Shown: positions 5,606 to 12,285 of the stretch, piece by piece
Layout of the letters: every line of letters begins with the position of its first letter
Numbering within the stretch: the stretch's first letter is position 1
NCBI GenBank assembly: GCA_022798855.1
Contig: JAAWNI010000044.1
Location: forward strand, 1-12,394
DNA length: 12,394 bases
DNA from: Lawsonibacter sp.
GTDB taxonomy: Bacteria > Bacillota > Clostridia > Oscillospirales > Oscillospiraceae
Direction: 5' to 3'
Notes under the pieces: model-generated
Told to the model about the DNA's origin: nothing
The model's database searches: none
The model's input: only the letters and a program-made list of their open reading frames with translations
Program-made: the position numbers and the translations under genes

Positions 5606-6802
5606 CTACCGCGCCAGCAGCTTTTTCATGCCCTCCTCCAGGCCCTCCACGGTGAGGGGGAACATGGGGAACTCCTGGGCGATGGCGTCGTAGGTCTGGG
5701 ACCAGTAGGCCCCCCAGTCGGGGCGGCGGCTGGGGTTGAGCCAGACGCTGTGCCGGAAGCGGCCCCGCAGCAGCCGGAGCCAGTCCATGCCGCACTGGGG
5801 CCCCTCGCCCCGCTGGCGTCCGTACCAGCCGCCCATCAGCTCGTAGGGGGCCATCTGGGCGTCCCCCACCAAAATCAGCTTGTACTCCCCGGGGAGGTTG
5901 GACAGCACCCAATCGGTGGCCACGCTGTTCCGGGACATAAGGGTGGGGTCCTGGTACAGCCGGCCGTAGGGGCAGTTGTGGAAGTAGTAGGCCTTCAAAT
6001 CCTTGAAGTGCCCCGACTTGGACACCGCCTGGAACAGGGCGGAGCACATCTGGCTGTAGTAGTCCATGGAGCCGCCGGAGTCCATCAGGAGGAGCACCTT
6101 TACCGTGTTCTCCCGGGGGCGCTTGTAGCGCACCTTGAGGACGCCCCCGTTGTCCGCCGTGTCCTTGATGGTGCTGTCCACGTCGAACTCGGTAGGGGGG
6201 AGGTCCACCAGGCCGGAGAACTGCCGCAGGTGCCGCAGGGCCACCTGGAACTGGCGGGTGTCCAGGGTGTTGTCCCGGCGGAAGTCCCGGAATTTCCGCT
6301 CCCCCGCCACCCGGAAGGCCCGGCGGTACATGGACTGCCCTCCCACGCGGATCCCCTTGGGGGACAGGCCGGAGTTGCCGAACACCGACATGCCGTGGGT
6401 CCCTACCCAGTAGCTTCCCCCATTATGCTCCTCATTTTGCTCCCGCATCCGCTCCCGGAGCATTTTTTCTATCTCTTCCTCCGTCAGGCCCAGGTTTTTC
6501 AGGGCCTGGACCTCATCCCAGTTGGCGTAGTCGGACAATACCTCCGGTTTATTCAGCCAGTCCAATAACTCCTGGGATACCTCCTGTTGAAAGGGGATGT
6601 CCTTGAAGTACTCCAAAAAGGAGCGGTCAAAGGCGTCGAAGTCGGCCTCGCTTTTCACCAGCAGACAGCGGCACAGATAGTAAAAGCCGGTGAAGCTGGC
6701 GCTGTGCAGGTTTTTCTCCAGCCCCTCCATCAGGGCCATCCACTCGGTGAGGGACACCTTTAGGCCGTTCCGCCGCAGCAGATAGAGCAGGTCTTCAAAC
6801 AT
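5606..6802 (-). CDS. CoxE-like von Willebrand factor A domain protein
   Basis: This 398-residue cytoplasmic protein has an all-helical N-terminal half (1-125) and a basic linker (150-200, KGIRVGGQSMYRRAFRV). A C-terminal VWA domain starts with VKVLLLMDSGGSMDYYSQM (235-253) and runs to about 390. The metal-binding MIDAS would normally read DxSxS. Here it is D241-S-G-G-S245, so the central serine is replaced by glycine. Proteins of this class (CoxE/YehP group) usually work with a MoxR-type AAA+ ATPase, often encoded just upstream. None is present here, because a promoter and intergenic repeats precede the gene. I chose ATG at 6802 because AAGGAGG lies 8 nt upstream. The 17-codon extension to 6853 has no site of its own. 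It leads an operon with the MBL hydrolase. Confidence 0.88.
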   Translation of the reverse strand: MFEDLLYLLRRNGLKVSLTEWMALMEGLEKNLHSASFTGFYYLCRCLLVKSEADFDAFDRSFLEYFKDIPFQQEVSQELLDWLNKPEVLSDYANWDEVQALKNLGLTEEEIEKMLRERMREQNEEHNGGSYWVGTHGMSVFGNSGLSPKGIRVGGQSMYRRAFRVAGERKFRDFRRDNTLDTRQFQVALRHLRQFSGLVDLPPTEFDVDSTIKDTADNGGVLKVRYKRPRENTVKVLLLMDSGGSMDYYSQMCSALFQAVSKSGHFKDLKAYYFHNCPYGRLYQDPTLMSRNSVATDWVLSNLPGEYKLILVGDAQMAPYELMGGWYGRQRGEGPQCGMDWLRLLRGRFRHSVWLNPSRRPDWGAYWSQTYDAIAQEFPMFPLTVEGLEEGMKKLLAR

Positions 6803-6836
6803 CCCTTCATCCTCCTTCCACCTGTGTCTGCCTTTT

Positions 6837-6884
6837 GCAGGGGCGCATATCATGCGCCCGCGGGCGGCTGATAGCCGCCCCTAC
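6837..6884. repeat. Tandem double-hairpin REP-like element in the VWA leader
   Basis: Two perfect 8-bp hairpins with 3-nt loops stand side by side: GGGCGCAT/ATGCGCCC (6841-6859) and GGGCGGCT/AGCCGCCC (6862-6880). The whole is bounded by GCAGGGGCG and CGCCCCTAC. The outer edges are themselves nearly inverted. The ends match the hairpin at 6984-7010. It lies between the mapped promoter (6899-6927) and the VWA start, hence within its 5' leader. Confidence 0.8.
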
Positions 6885-6898
6885 ATTCGTTTCACCTG

Positions 6899-6927
6899 AT
6901 TGTACCGTCTTTTCAGAAAAAAGGCAA
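6899..6927 (-). promoter_or_regulatory. Promoter of the VWA-MBL operon
   Basis: On the minus strand TTGCCT (6927-6922), a 17-nt spacer and TACAAT (6904-6899) start transcription near 6892. This gives a leader of about 90 nt that carries the double-hairpin element. Confidence 0.72.
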
Positions 6928-6983
6928 GTGTCTGTTGAGAAGGGGGCGTGTCCTGCCGCGCGTTTTATCCTGATAGATGTTCT

Positions 6984-7010
6984 GTAGGGGCGGCCGCAGG
7001 CCGTCCCTAC
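6984..7010. repeat. Single REP-like hairpin
   Basis: GTAGGGGCGGCC (6984-6995) pairs with GGCCGTCCCTAC (6999-7010) around a GCA loop, with one mismatch that is a G-U wobble in RNA. The ends are shared with the double hairpin 100 bp away and are close to those of the larger repeats at 714-793 and 12324-12388. The rest of 6885-7060 holds only the VWA promoter and no gene. Confidence 0.78.
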
Positions 7011-7063
7011 CTAAAAATTCGAAAAAGGTACGCCCCTTACCCTGCCAAGTTTCGTTATTTTTT

Positions 7064-7081
7064 TGACAAGTGTACTTGACA
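7064..7081. promoter_or_regulatory. Partial palindrome over the -35, candidate operator of the HTH cassette
   Basis: TGACAAGTGTACTTGACA has dyad symmetry at 14 of 18 positions (TGxCAAGT-GT-ACTTGxCA) and also repeats TTGACA 13 bp apart. It covers the -35 hexamer of the promoter for the three-gene cassette that includes an XRE regulator, so binding by that regulator is a reasonable guess. Confidence 0.5.
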
Positions 7082-7104
7082 GTATGCCCCCGCCGTGCTA
7101 TGAT
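7076..7104 (+). promoter_or_regulatory. Promoter of the DUF6442-HTH-Cys-rich cassette
   Basis: A consensus TTGACA (7076-7081), a 17-nt spacer and TATGAT (7099-7104) start transcription near 7111, about 57 nt before the first gene. Confidence 0.82.
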
Positions 7105-7167
7105 ACCCTCAACGGCGGAGGCCGCGGCCGGACCTGCGCCGGAATCATTTGAAAAGAGGTCTTTCAC

Positions 7168-7482
7168 TTGGAAAAGGACAAAATTCTGGAAAAAAGCCGC
7201 ATGGAAAACAAAAATCAGGACGAGATGGAGAAGGCCATCCGCATAGAGGGGGAGTCTTTCAGCCTGCTTTTCACATTGATGGCGGGGCTGGCTGTTGTAG
7301 TGTTCAATCACTTCCACAATCTGTCCTCCGACAGTGTCATGATTATGTTCTGGACCTCCTGCGCCAGCAGCCGCCTGTACCGGCTGGCCAAGCGGAGGGA
7401 CATGTCCGATCTGATTACCATGATAATTTCCCTTGTCATTCTGGTGTTTTATGTGGTAAAATACTTCTCACAGGGATGGTGA
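7168..7482 (+). CDS. DUF6442-like small membrane protein
   Basis: The 104-residue protein starts EKDKILEKSRMENKNQDEME, an opening I recognise from the DUF6442 family of Firmicute proteins of unknown function, which are typically encoded beside a compact HTH regulator. A charged cytoplasmic N-terminus (1-30) is followed by a hydrophobic helix SLLFTLMAGLAVVVFNHF (~32-49). A middle segment contains CASSRLYRLAKRRD, and a last helix LITMIISLVILVFYVVKYF runs at ~82-100. I chose TTG at 7168 because AGAGG sits 8 nt upstream and the family motif ILEKSRxENKN precedes the first ATG (7201), which has no ribosome binding site. It ends 4 nt before the HTH gene. A membrane partner that modulates the regulator is plausible but not shown. 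Confidence 0.85.
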   Translation: MEKDKILEKSRMENKNQDEMEKAIRIEGESFSLLFTLMAGLAVVVFNHFHNLSSDSVMIMFWTSCASSRLYRLAKRRDMSDLITMIISLVILVFYVVKYFSQGW

Positions 7483-7486
7483 GGGC

Positions 7487-7696
7487 ATGGACGATCAGCT
7501 GGTCCTGAAAAATCGGTTAAAGGTGGCCCGGGCGGAGCGGTCCCTGTCCCAGGGGGAGCTTGCCAAGCTGGTGGGCGTCTCCCGGCAGACCATCAGCTCC
7601 ATCGAGACGGGCCAGTTCAGCCCCACCGCGAAGCTGGCGTTGGTGCTCTGCGTCGCCCTGGATAAGAAGTTTGAGGAGCTGTTTTATTTCGATTGA
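7487..7696 (+). CDS. Compact XRE-family (YozG-like) HTH transcriptional regulator
   Basis: At 69 residues this is little more than a Cro/C1 helix-turn-helix domain. LKNRLKVARAERSLSQGELA is followed by the recognition region LVGVSRQTISSIETGQFSPT (residues 27-46), then helices ending KKFEELFYFD. It lacks a C-terminal sensor domain, as in the YozG/YgzD-type group often paired with small membrane proteins. The ATG at 7487 uses a GGTGAGGG site near the preceding stop, so translation is probably coupled to the DUF6442 gene. It is likely autoregulatory through the palindrome at the cassette promoter (7064-7081). That binding is inferred from dyad symmetry and position only. Confidence 0.92.
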   Translation: MDDQLVLKNRLKVARAERSLSQGELAKLVGVSRQTISSIETGQFSPTAKLALVLCVALDKKFEELFYFD

Positions 7697-7711
7697 GAGG
7701 GGGCCCGCCTG

Positions 7712-7873
7712 ATGGAGGTTTTCGCCATTGGACTGTTCGCTGCGGCGGTGGTCGGCATACCCATCGCCATTCTGCTTTTCAACGACTACGGCAAGAAGCG
7801 GGGGTGCGGCCGGGGCTGCGCCACCTGCGGCAACCGGGATATTTGCTATCGGAATTGGAAGAAATCGCCCTGA
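7712..7873 (+). CDS. 53-residue Cys-rich single-pass membrane peptide
   Basis: This short gene follows the HTH gene after 15 nt. Translation from ATG 7712 gives one transmembrane helix (VFAIGLFAAAVVGIPIAILL, residues 3-22), then a basic segment and a cysteine cluster CGRGCATCGNRDIC (Cys32, 36, 39, 45). AGAGGGGG about 9 nt upstream serves as ribosome binding site, and a strong terminator begins 20 nt after the stop. The layout resembles the FeoB-associated Cys-rich membrane proteins (one helix plus a CxxxCxxC tail), but no feoA/feoB genes are here and the spacing differs, so I do not assign that function. The cluster could bind a metal or form disulfides. Being the third gene of the cassette, it may be the effector controlled by the HTH protein. 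Confidence 0.75.
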   Translation: MEVFAIGLFAAAVVGIPIAILLFNDYGKKRGCGRGCATCGNRDICYRNWKKSP

Positions 7874-7893
7874 CCAGGAAATCAGGAATATTC

Positions 7894-7927
7894 AAAAGCC
7901 CAGAGCTGATTTAGCTCTGGGCTTTTT
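7894..7927. terminator. Bidirectional intrinsic terminator between the HTH cassette and rnhA
   Basis: AAAAGCCCAGAGCT (7894-7907) and AGCTCTGGGCTTTT (7913-7926) form a perfect 14-bp stem around a 5-nt loop, with T or A tracts on both sides. It ends the plus-strand cassette and the minus-strand rnhA transcript, whose stop is 6 nt away. Confidence 0.95.
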
Positions 7928-7932
7928 CGCGG

Positions 7933-8370
7933 CTATTTATACTTCTGGCTCTCCGCCACCGCCAGCTGGTCGCAGCGGTTGTTGAACTGGTTCTCCGCGT
8001 GGCCCTTGACCCAGTGGAGCCTGACGGTGTGCTTCTCGCACAGGTCCAGCAGGCGGCCCCACAGGTCGGGGTTCAGGGCGGGCTTTTTGTCCGACTTCAC
8101 CCAGCCCCTGGCCCGCCAGCCCTTGGCCCAGCCCTTGTCCAGGCCGTCGATGACGTATTTGCTGTCGGAATACAGCTCCACCACGCAGGGCTCTTTCAGC
8201 GCTTCCAGGGCGGCGATGACCCCGGTAAGCTCCATACGGTTGTTGGTGGTCTGGGCTTCGCCCCCGGACAGCTCCTTCTGATGGGAGCCGTACATCAGGA
8301 TGGCCCCCCAGCCGCCGGGGCCGGGGTTGCCGGAGCAGGCCCCGTCGGTGTAGATGGTAACGATTTTCAT
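7933..8370 (-). CDS. rnhA: Ribonuclease HI
   Basis: This 145-residue cytoplasmic endonuclease cleaves the RNA strand of RNA-DNA hybrids (R-loops, primers). It starts IYTDGACSGNPGPGGWGAIL. The four catalytic acids are all present: Asp9, Glu47 (NNRMELTG), Asp69 (YSDSKYVIDGL) and Asp134 (NNRCDQLA). The flexible-loop His124 is in WVKGHAEN. A basic handle region (KGWAKGWRARGWVKSDKK) matches the E. coli type that binds hybrids well. The length is normal for RNase HI. The ATG at 8370 has GAGGAG 8 nt upstream. It lies 77 nt after the Mur ligase gene with no terminator or obvious promoter between them, so it may be the last gene of that operon. Confidence 0.97.
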   Translation of the reverse strand: MKIVTIYTDGACSGNPGPGGWGAILMYGSHQKELSGGEAQTTNNRMELTGVIAALEALKEPCVVELYSDSKYVIDGLDKGWAKGWRARGWVKSDKKPALNPDLWGRLLDLCEKHTVRLHWVKGHAENQFNNRCDQLAVAESQKYK

Positions 8371-8447
8371 AGTTGGTTCTCCTCACGCCTGTTTATCCAC
8401 CGCCAAGGCGGAAAAGCCGTGTCCGCGGCGGCGGTTCGCGGGCGTTC

Positions 8448-10400
8448 CTATTTTGTGATGGACAGCCCGCCCACCGGCTGGTCCAGGAAATGGAGGAGCA
8501 GGGCGTGCTCCGTGCCGCCGTCCAGAACGGCGGCCTCCTCCGAACCCTCCTGGAGGGCGTGGAGGCAGCGCCGGACGGTCCCGGCCAGGGGTCCGGCCAG
8601 CTGTCCGGCGGACAGCAGCTCCTCCGCCCGGCTTACGTCCATGCGGTCCAGGGCGGTCCTGCCGCCCACCTCCTGAGAGAGGAAAATCAGGAAGTCGGAG
8701 GGCTGGGCGGGGGCTCCGCCCTCCCGAATCTGGGCCCGGATGCCCACCGCCCGCAGGGCGGACACGTCCTGGAGGAGGTCGGAGCGGGCCACGGCGGCAC
8801 AGCAGGCCTCCACCCGCTTTCCCGCGTACCGCCCCAGGAGGGGCAGGGCGGCCAGCAGCCCCCGGACCTTCTCGGCGCCGTCCAGGCCGTGGACCATGTC
8901 ATACTCCCCCAGAAAGCTCTGCACATACTCGGCGTCGGTGGGGGTTGCCACATACTCGTCCCCACGCTTCTGGTACGTCTCGTCCCCCTTGCCCGCCACC
9001 AGCAGGACGGTGGGCTCCCGACACCCCAGAATGGCCTGGCGGATGGCTTCGCCCCGGTTGGGCTGGATGGCGCAGGGACAGCCCTCCTTCTCCACGTAGG
9101 CGGCAATCTCCCGGCAGATGTCCAGGGTTTCCTCCCCCTCGCTGTCGTCCTCGGTGGCGATGACCAGGTCGGAGTACCGTCCGCCCACCTCGCCCAGGTC
9201 CTTCCGCCGCTCCTGGGCCTTGCTGCCCACGCTGCCGAAGACCGACACCACCCGCCGGCCGGGGTACTCCGCCCGGGCGGAGCGGCACAGGTTCTCAAAG
9301 CTCATGCGGTTGTGGGCGAAGTCCACAATGGCGGTGACCTCCCCGCTGGCGTTGGAGTAGACCTCCATCCGCCCCGGGACCTTGGCCCGCTCCAGCCCGG
9401 CGTAGACGCACCGCTGGGGGATCCCCAGCCCCTGGCAGAGGGCGATGGCGGCCAGGGCGTTCTCCACGTTGAACAGCCCCGGCATGGTCAGGCGGAATTC
9501 CCGCTGAAAGTCCCGGGTGCGCACCCGGAACAGCAGGTCGCCCCCCCGCTTGCGCACCTGGAAGGCATATACGCCGGCGGACTGGTCCTTTTGGGAGTAG
9601 GTGATGACGGGCCGGCCCGCCGCCCGGGCCGCCTCCAGCACCCGTCCGGCGTGGTCGCAGTCCAGATTGACGCAGTTCACCGCCCCCTGGGCGAAAATCC
9701 GCAGCTTTGAGGAGAAGTAGTCCTCAAAATCCGGGTGCTCAATGGGGGAGATGTGGTCCAGGCCGATGTTGAGGAAGGCGGCGGCGGCGAAGTCGGTGCA
9801 CAGGGTCCGGTGGTACTTGAGGGCCTGGCTGGAGGCCTCCATCACCACATAGTCCATCCCCGCCTGGACGGCGTGGGCCAGGTGCCGCTGGAGCTCCAGG
9901 GGCTCCGGGGTGGTGATGTGGGACTCAAACCGCTCCAGCCCGTCGTAGGTGGTGATGGTGGACAAAATCCCGCACTCCGGCCGGTTTTGCTCCCGCTGGT
10001 ACTCGTCCAAAATGTATTTCATATAGTAGGCGGCGGTAGATTTGCCCTTGGTCCCCGTCAGGGCGACCACCTTTACCTGGCCCGAGGGGTGGCCGTAGAA
10101 CAGGTCGGCCAGGGGGGCGATGGCCAGCCGCATGTCGGACACCTGGATGCAGGGCAGGTTTACCTCCGGGTAGGGCGTCTCGCTCACATAGGCGGCGGCC
10201 CCCTTGGACTGGGCCATGCTCAGGAACTCCGCCTTGAAATGGGCCCCCTTGCACAGAAACAGGGTGCCGGGGGCCACCTCCCGGGAGTCGTAGGACACCA
10301 GCTCCACCGGGGCGGACCGGTCCAGCGTTTCCGGGAGGGGGGCGGCCAGCAGGCCCCGCTCCTCCAGCAGGGCGGTATAGGCGCTGAGGGTGTGTTTCAT
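8448..10400 (-). CDS. MurE-type Mur ligase fused to a degenerate acetylglutamate-kinase-like domain
   Basis: The protein has 650 residues, about 150 more than typical MurE. Residues 1-500 form the three Mur-ligase domains: an N-terminal domain with VSYDSREVAPGTLFLCKG (35-52), the P-loop LTGTKGKST (114-122), TTPEPLELQ (163-171), VMEASSQALKYHR (186-198), the carbamylated-lysine site SSKLRIF (230-236), and a C-terminal domain with GKGDETYQ (470-477). It should ligate an amino acid to a UDP-MurNAc-dipeptide-like acceptor using ATP. The specificity loop reads EDDSEGEE (417-424), not DNPR, and the ADP loop reads VDFAHNRMSFEN, as in MurE2-type paralogues. Residues ~505-650 align by eye with acetylglutamate kinase ends (see findings). 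I chose ATG 10400 because GAGGTG lies 6 nt upstream, overlapping the previous stop; the GTG at 10409 is less likely. Confidence 0.88.
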   Translation of the reverse strand: MKHTLSAYTALLEERGLLAAPLPETLDRSAPVELVSYDSREVAPGTLFLCKGAHFKAEFLSMAQSKGAAAYVSETPYPEVNLPCIQVSDMRLAIAPLADLFYGHPSGQVKVVALTGTKGKSTAAYYMKYILDEYQREQNRPECGILSTITTYDGLERFESHITTPEPLELQRHLAHAVQAGMDYVVMEASSQALKYHRTLCTDFAAAAFLNIGLDHISPIEHPDFEDYFSSKLRIFAQGAVNCVNLDCDHAGRVLEAARAAGRPVITYSQKDQSAGVYAFQVRKRGGDLLFRVRTRDFQREFRLTMPGLFNVENALAAIALCQGLGIPQRCVYAGLERAKVPGRMEVYSNASGEVTAIVDFAHNRMSFENLCRSARAEYPGRRVVSVFGSVGSKAQERRKDLGEVGGRYSDLVIATEDDSEGEETLDICREIAAYVEKEGCPCAIQPNRGEAIRQAILGCREPTVLLVAGKGDETYQKRGDEYVATPTDAEYVQSFLGEYDMVHGLDGAEKVRGLLAALPLLGRYAGKRVEACCAAVARSDLLQDVSALRAVGIRAQIREGGAPAQPSDFLIFLSQEVGGRTALDRMDVSRAEELLSAGQLAGPLAGTVRRCLHALQEGSEEAAVLDGGTEHALLLHFLDQPVGGLSITK

Positions 10401-10410
10401 AAAAAGCACC

Positions 10411-11340
10411 TCAAAAGTACATGGACTCCGGGTCGGGCTCCTCCCACTGGAGTCCGGGATACAGCTCCCCGGTCCTGGCGAAGTGCAGGACGCACTCCGC
10501 GGCCAGGCCGAGGTCGTCCAGCGCGTGGCGTTTGAGGACGGGGGACTGTCCGCCGATCTCCACCGGGGCCAGCTCCGCGCCGTCGTATCTGTCGTTGACG
10601 GGGAGCATCAAGTGGGCTTCCCCCTCCTCGTCCCAGTAGTTGAAGGCGGGCACGGCCCAGCCATGGGCGAGGTCCACGTTGAGGAAGTCCTCGTCATCCT
10701 CTCCGCCGTATTCGCTCACAGACAGGCAGACCCCGCGGGCCGCCCCGCTCCGAATCGTCCGGACCATCTTGTCCAGCGCGGCCTGGGTGATCCCGCCGTC
10801 AATATACTCCGTTCCGTTCAGGGACAGGAAGCGGACGGCGGCCGCCCCGCCGGCGGGGATATATTCATCGTCCGGGAGGGCGCCGCCGCTGAGCTCCCGC
10901 TCGTCCGTTTTGACCTCGCAGGACAGGCCGTCCAGCACCTCCACGTGCTCCAGCGTATTCCGGGCCGGGAGGTAGGCCTGCTTTAAAGCGGGCAGCTCCG
11001 CCAGCAGGGCGCAGTCGGTAAAGCTGGTGGCGTGGAGGTCCAGCTTTTTCAGCTTCTTGCACCTGGCCAGAAAGGAGAAGTCCTCCACCTGGAGGGGGGG
11101 CTCATCGGGCTGGAGCTGGCAGTCGAAGATCAGGGTATGCAGGTTCTCCATATGCCCGATGGCGGAGAAGTCCCCGGGGGCCAGCCTGCCCCAGGGGCGC
11201 TCATAGTAGGGGTCGACAGAGCCGGCAAAATCCTTGAGCACCTTGATCTTTTTCAAGTCGTAGAGGCTGTCGGCCCAGCGGCCCTGCGCGCGGAGAATGG
11301 CCCAGTAGAGGCGGCCGTCCATATCGGGGACAGGGTTCAT
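10411..11340 (-). CDS. Unrecognised protein with LRR-like segment; weak Imm1-like C-terminus
   Basis: This 309-residue acidic, soluble protein has no signal peptide. I do not recognise it as a whole. Residues ~64-126 contain degenerate leucine-rich-repeat phrases (MENLHTLIFDCQL, LARCKKLKKLDLHATSFTDC, ALLAELPALKQAYLP). The C-terminal third has an alternating strand pattern. It ends in a helix followed by HFARTGELYPGLQWEE (286-301), reminiscent of the FxxTGxxPxxxxW ending of Imm1-type immunity proteins. That likeness is weak and from memory. The ATG at 11340 has AAGGAG 9 nt upstream. The TTG at 11349 is adjacent to that site and unlikely. The gene lies 18 nt after the racemase and 10 nt before the Mur ligase, so it is co-transcribed with both. 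Confidence 0.82.
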   Translation of the reverse strand: MNPVPDMDGRLYWAILRAQGRWADSLYDLKKIKVLKDFAGSVDPYYERPWGRLAPGDFSAIGHMENLHTLIFDCQLQPDEPPLQVEDFSFLARCKKLKKLDLHATSFTDCALLAELPALKQAYLPARNTLEHVEVLDGLSCEVKTDERELSGGALPDDEYIPAGGAAAVRFLSLNGTEYIDGGITQAALDKMVRTIRSGAARGVCLSVSEYGGEDDEDFLNVDLAHGWAVPAFNYWDEEGEAHLMLPVNDRYDGAELAPVEIGGQSPVLKRHALDDLGLAAECVLHFARTGELYPGLQWEEPDPESMYF

Positions 11341-11358
11341 ATCCCTCAACTCCTTGTA

Positions 11359-12075
11359 CTATTTGATAAAAATATGCCTTAACGGCCTGTGGCAGGCCTC
11401 CACCGCCCGCTGGGCCAGGACGGCCATGGCGTCGGTGTAGAAGTGGGGCAGGTGGTGCTTGTCGGCGAAGACCGACAGCTCGGTGCAGGCCAGCACACCG
11501 CAGTCGCAGCCCTGGGCCAGCAGGTCCTCGTGGACGGCGGCGAACTTCTGGGGGTCGCCGTCCCGGCCGGCCTTCACGTCGTCGTAGATCAGCGACATGG
11601 CCAGCTTCTGGGCGGCGGGGGAGGGGGCCACCGCCTGGATTCCCACGGCGGAAAATTCCTTTTGGTATAATCCGGTCTGAATTGTACCATCTGTAGCTAA
11701 AATACCCGGGCGTTTCAGCCCCTGGGAGGCCAGCAGGCGGGCAGTCTCCCGAATCATGTGGAGGATGGGGATGCCGATCTGCTCCTGGACCCGGTCCAGA
11801 AAGAAGTGGGAGGTGTTGCAGGGGACGGCGATGCAGGTGCACCCCGCCCCCTCCAGCAGGCGGGCGTCGGCCAGCAGGCGGGCGAAGACCGCCTCTCTGG
11901 CTTCCCCGCCGCCCAGTATCGCCCCGGTGCGGTCGGGCATGCCGCTGTCTGACAGGATCAGGGCGTTGACGTGGTCCTGGTCCGTCCGGGCGTCGGTGCG
12001 GTCGATGACGAATTGATAAAAGGTGTTGGTGGCCTGGGGGCCCATGCCGCCTAAAACACCGAGACGGTATTGCAT
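11359..12075 (-). CDS. Aspartate/glutamate racemase family protein
   Basis: The 238-residue protein belongs to the cofactor-independent Asp/Glu racemase superfamily, which interconverts L- and D-amino acids with two cysteines. It starts MQYRLGVLGGMGPQAT, typical of aspartate racemases (RacD/RacX/YgeA group) rather than glutamate racemase MurI. The paired catalytic cysteines are in AVPCNTSHFF and LACTELSVF. The length matches the family. I chose ATG 12075 because AAGGAG lies 6 nt upstream; the TTG-started extension to 12096 lacks support. It is the first gene of a transcript with the LRR-like gene and the Mur ligase, so its D-amino acid product may feed that ligase or a downstream wall enzyme. 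The substrate (Asp, Glu or a broader set) cannot be told from motifs alone. Confidence 0.92.
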   Translation of the reverse strand: MQYRLGVLGGMGPQATNTFYQFVIDRTDARTDQDHVNALILSDSGMPDRTGAILGGGEAREAVFARLLADARLLEGAGCTCIAVPCNTSHFFLDRVQEQIGIPILHMIRETARLLASQGLKRPGILATDGTIQTGLYQKEFSAVGIQAVAPSPAAQKLAMSLIYDDVKAGRDGDPQKFAAVHEDLLAQGCDCGVLACTELSVFADKHHLPHFYTDAMAVLAQRAVEACHRPLRHIFIK

Positions 12076-12120
12076 AGAGTGCTCCTTGTGGGTCAAGTTT
12101 GTTGTTTGAGGAGAACGAGG

Positions 12121-12270
12121 AGAGGTTTCGCCGCTCCGGCGGCGAGTGACTTTGCCAACAGCGGCAAAGTCACCAAAGCGCCGTTTAGGGACTCCGTCCC
12201 TAAAAACCCTGCGCCTTGCGCCGGCGTTATGCCGATGGGACGGCGCCGGGTTCCCGGCCTTCGGCCTTTT
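12121..12270 (-). other. Hairpin-rich 5' leader of the racemase operon
   Basis: With transcription starting near 12279, about 200 nt precede the racemase ATG. The leader holds a string of strong hairpins: CGCCGC/GCGGCG (12129-12144), a perfect 11-bp GTGACTTTGCC/GGCAAAGTCAC with a 6-nt loop (12146-12173), a perfect 9-bp TTTAGGGAC/GTCCCTAAA with a 3-nt loop (12184-12204), CCGGG/CCCGG (12246-12257) and GGCC/GGCC (12256-12266). No known riboswitch is recognised. The sequence type resembles recurrent intergenic repeats of this bacterial group. No protein gene is supported here. Confidence 0.65.
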
Positions 12271-12285
12271 CCGGGGTGCTCAGTA

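Noticed and set aside
8371..8447. Gap between rnhA and the Mur ligase with a short palindrome (CCGCCAAGGCGG)
   Set aside because: Only a 5-bp stem without a U tract, too weak to call a terminator; no promoter seen either.
8373..9710. 445-residue plus-strand frame (and a 266-residue one at 9735-10535) opposite the Mur ligase
   Set aside because: Gly/His/Pro-rich, no recognisable domain, no ribosome binding site; explained by complementary codon bias.
11663..11675. TATAAT-like sequence (ggtataatcc)
   Set aside because: It lies inside the racemase coding sequence with no fitting -35 and no plus-strand gene downstream.
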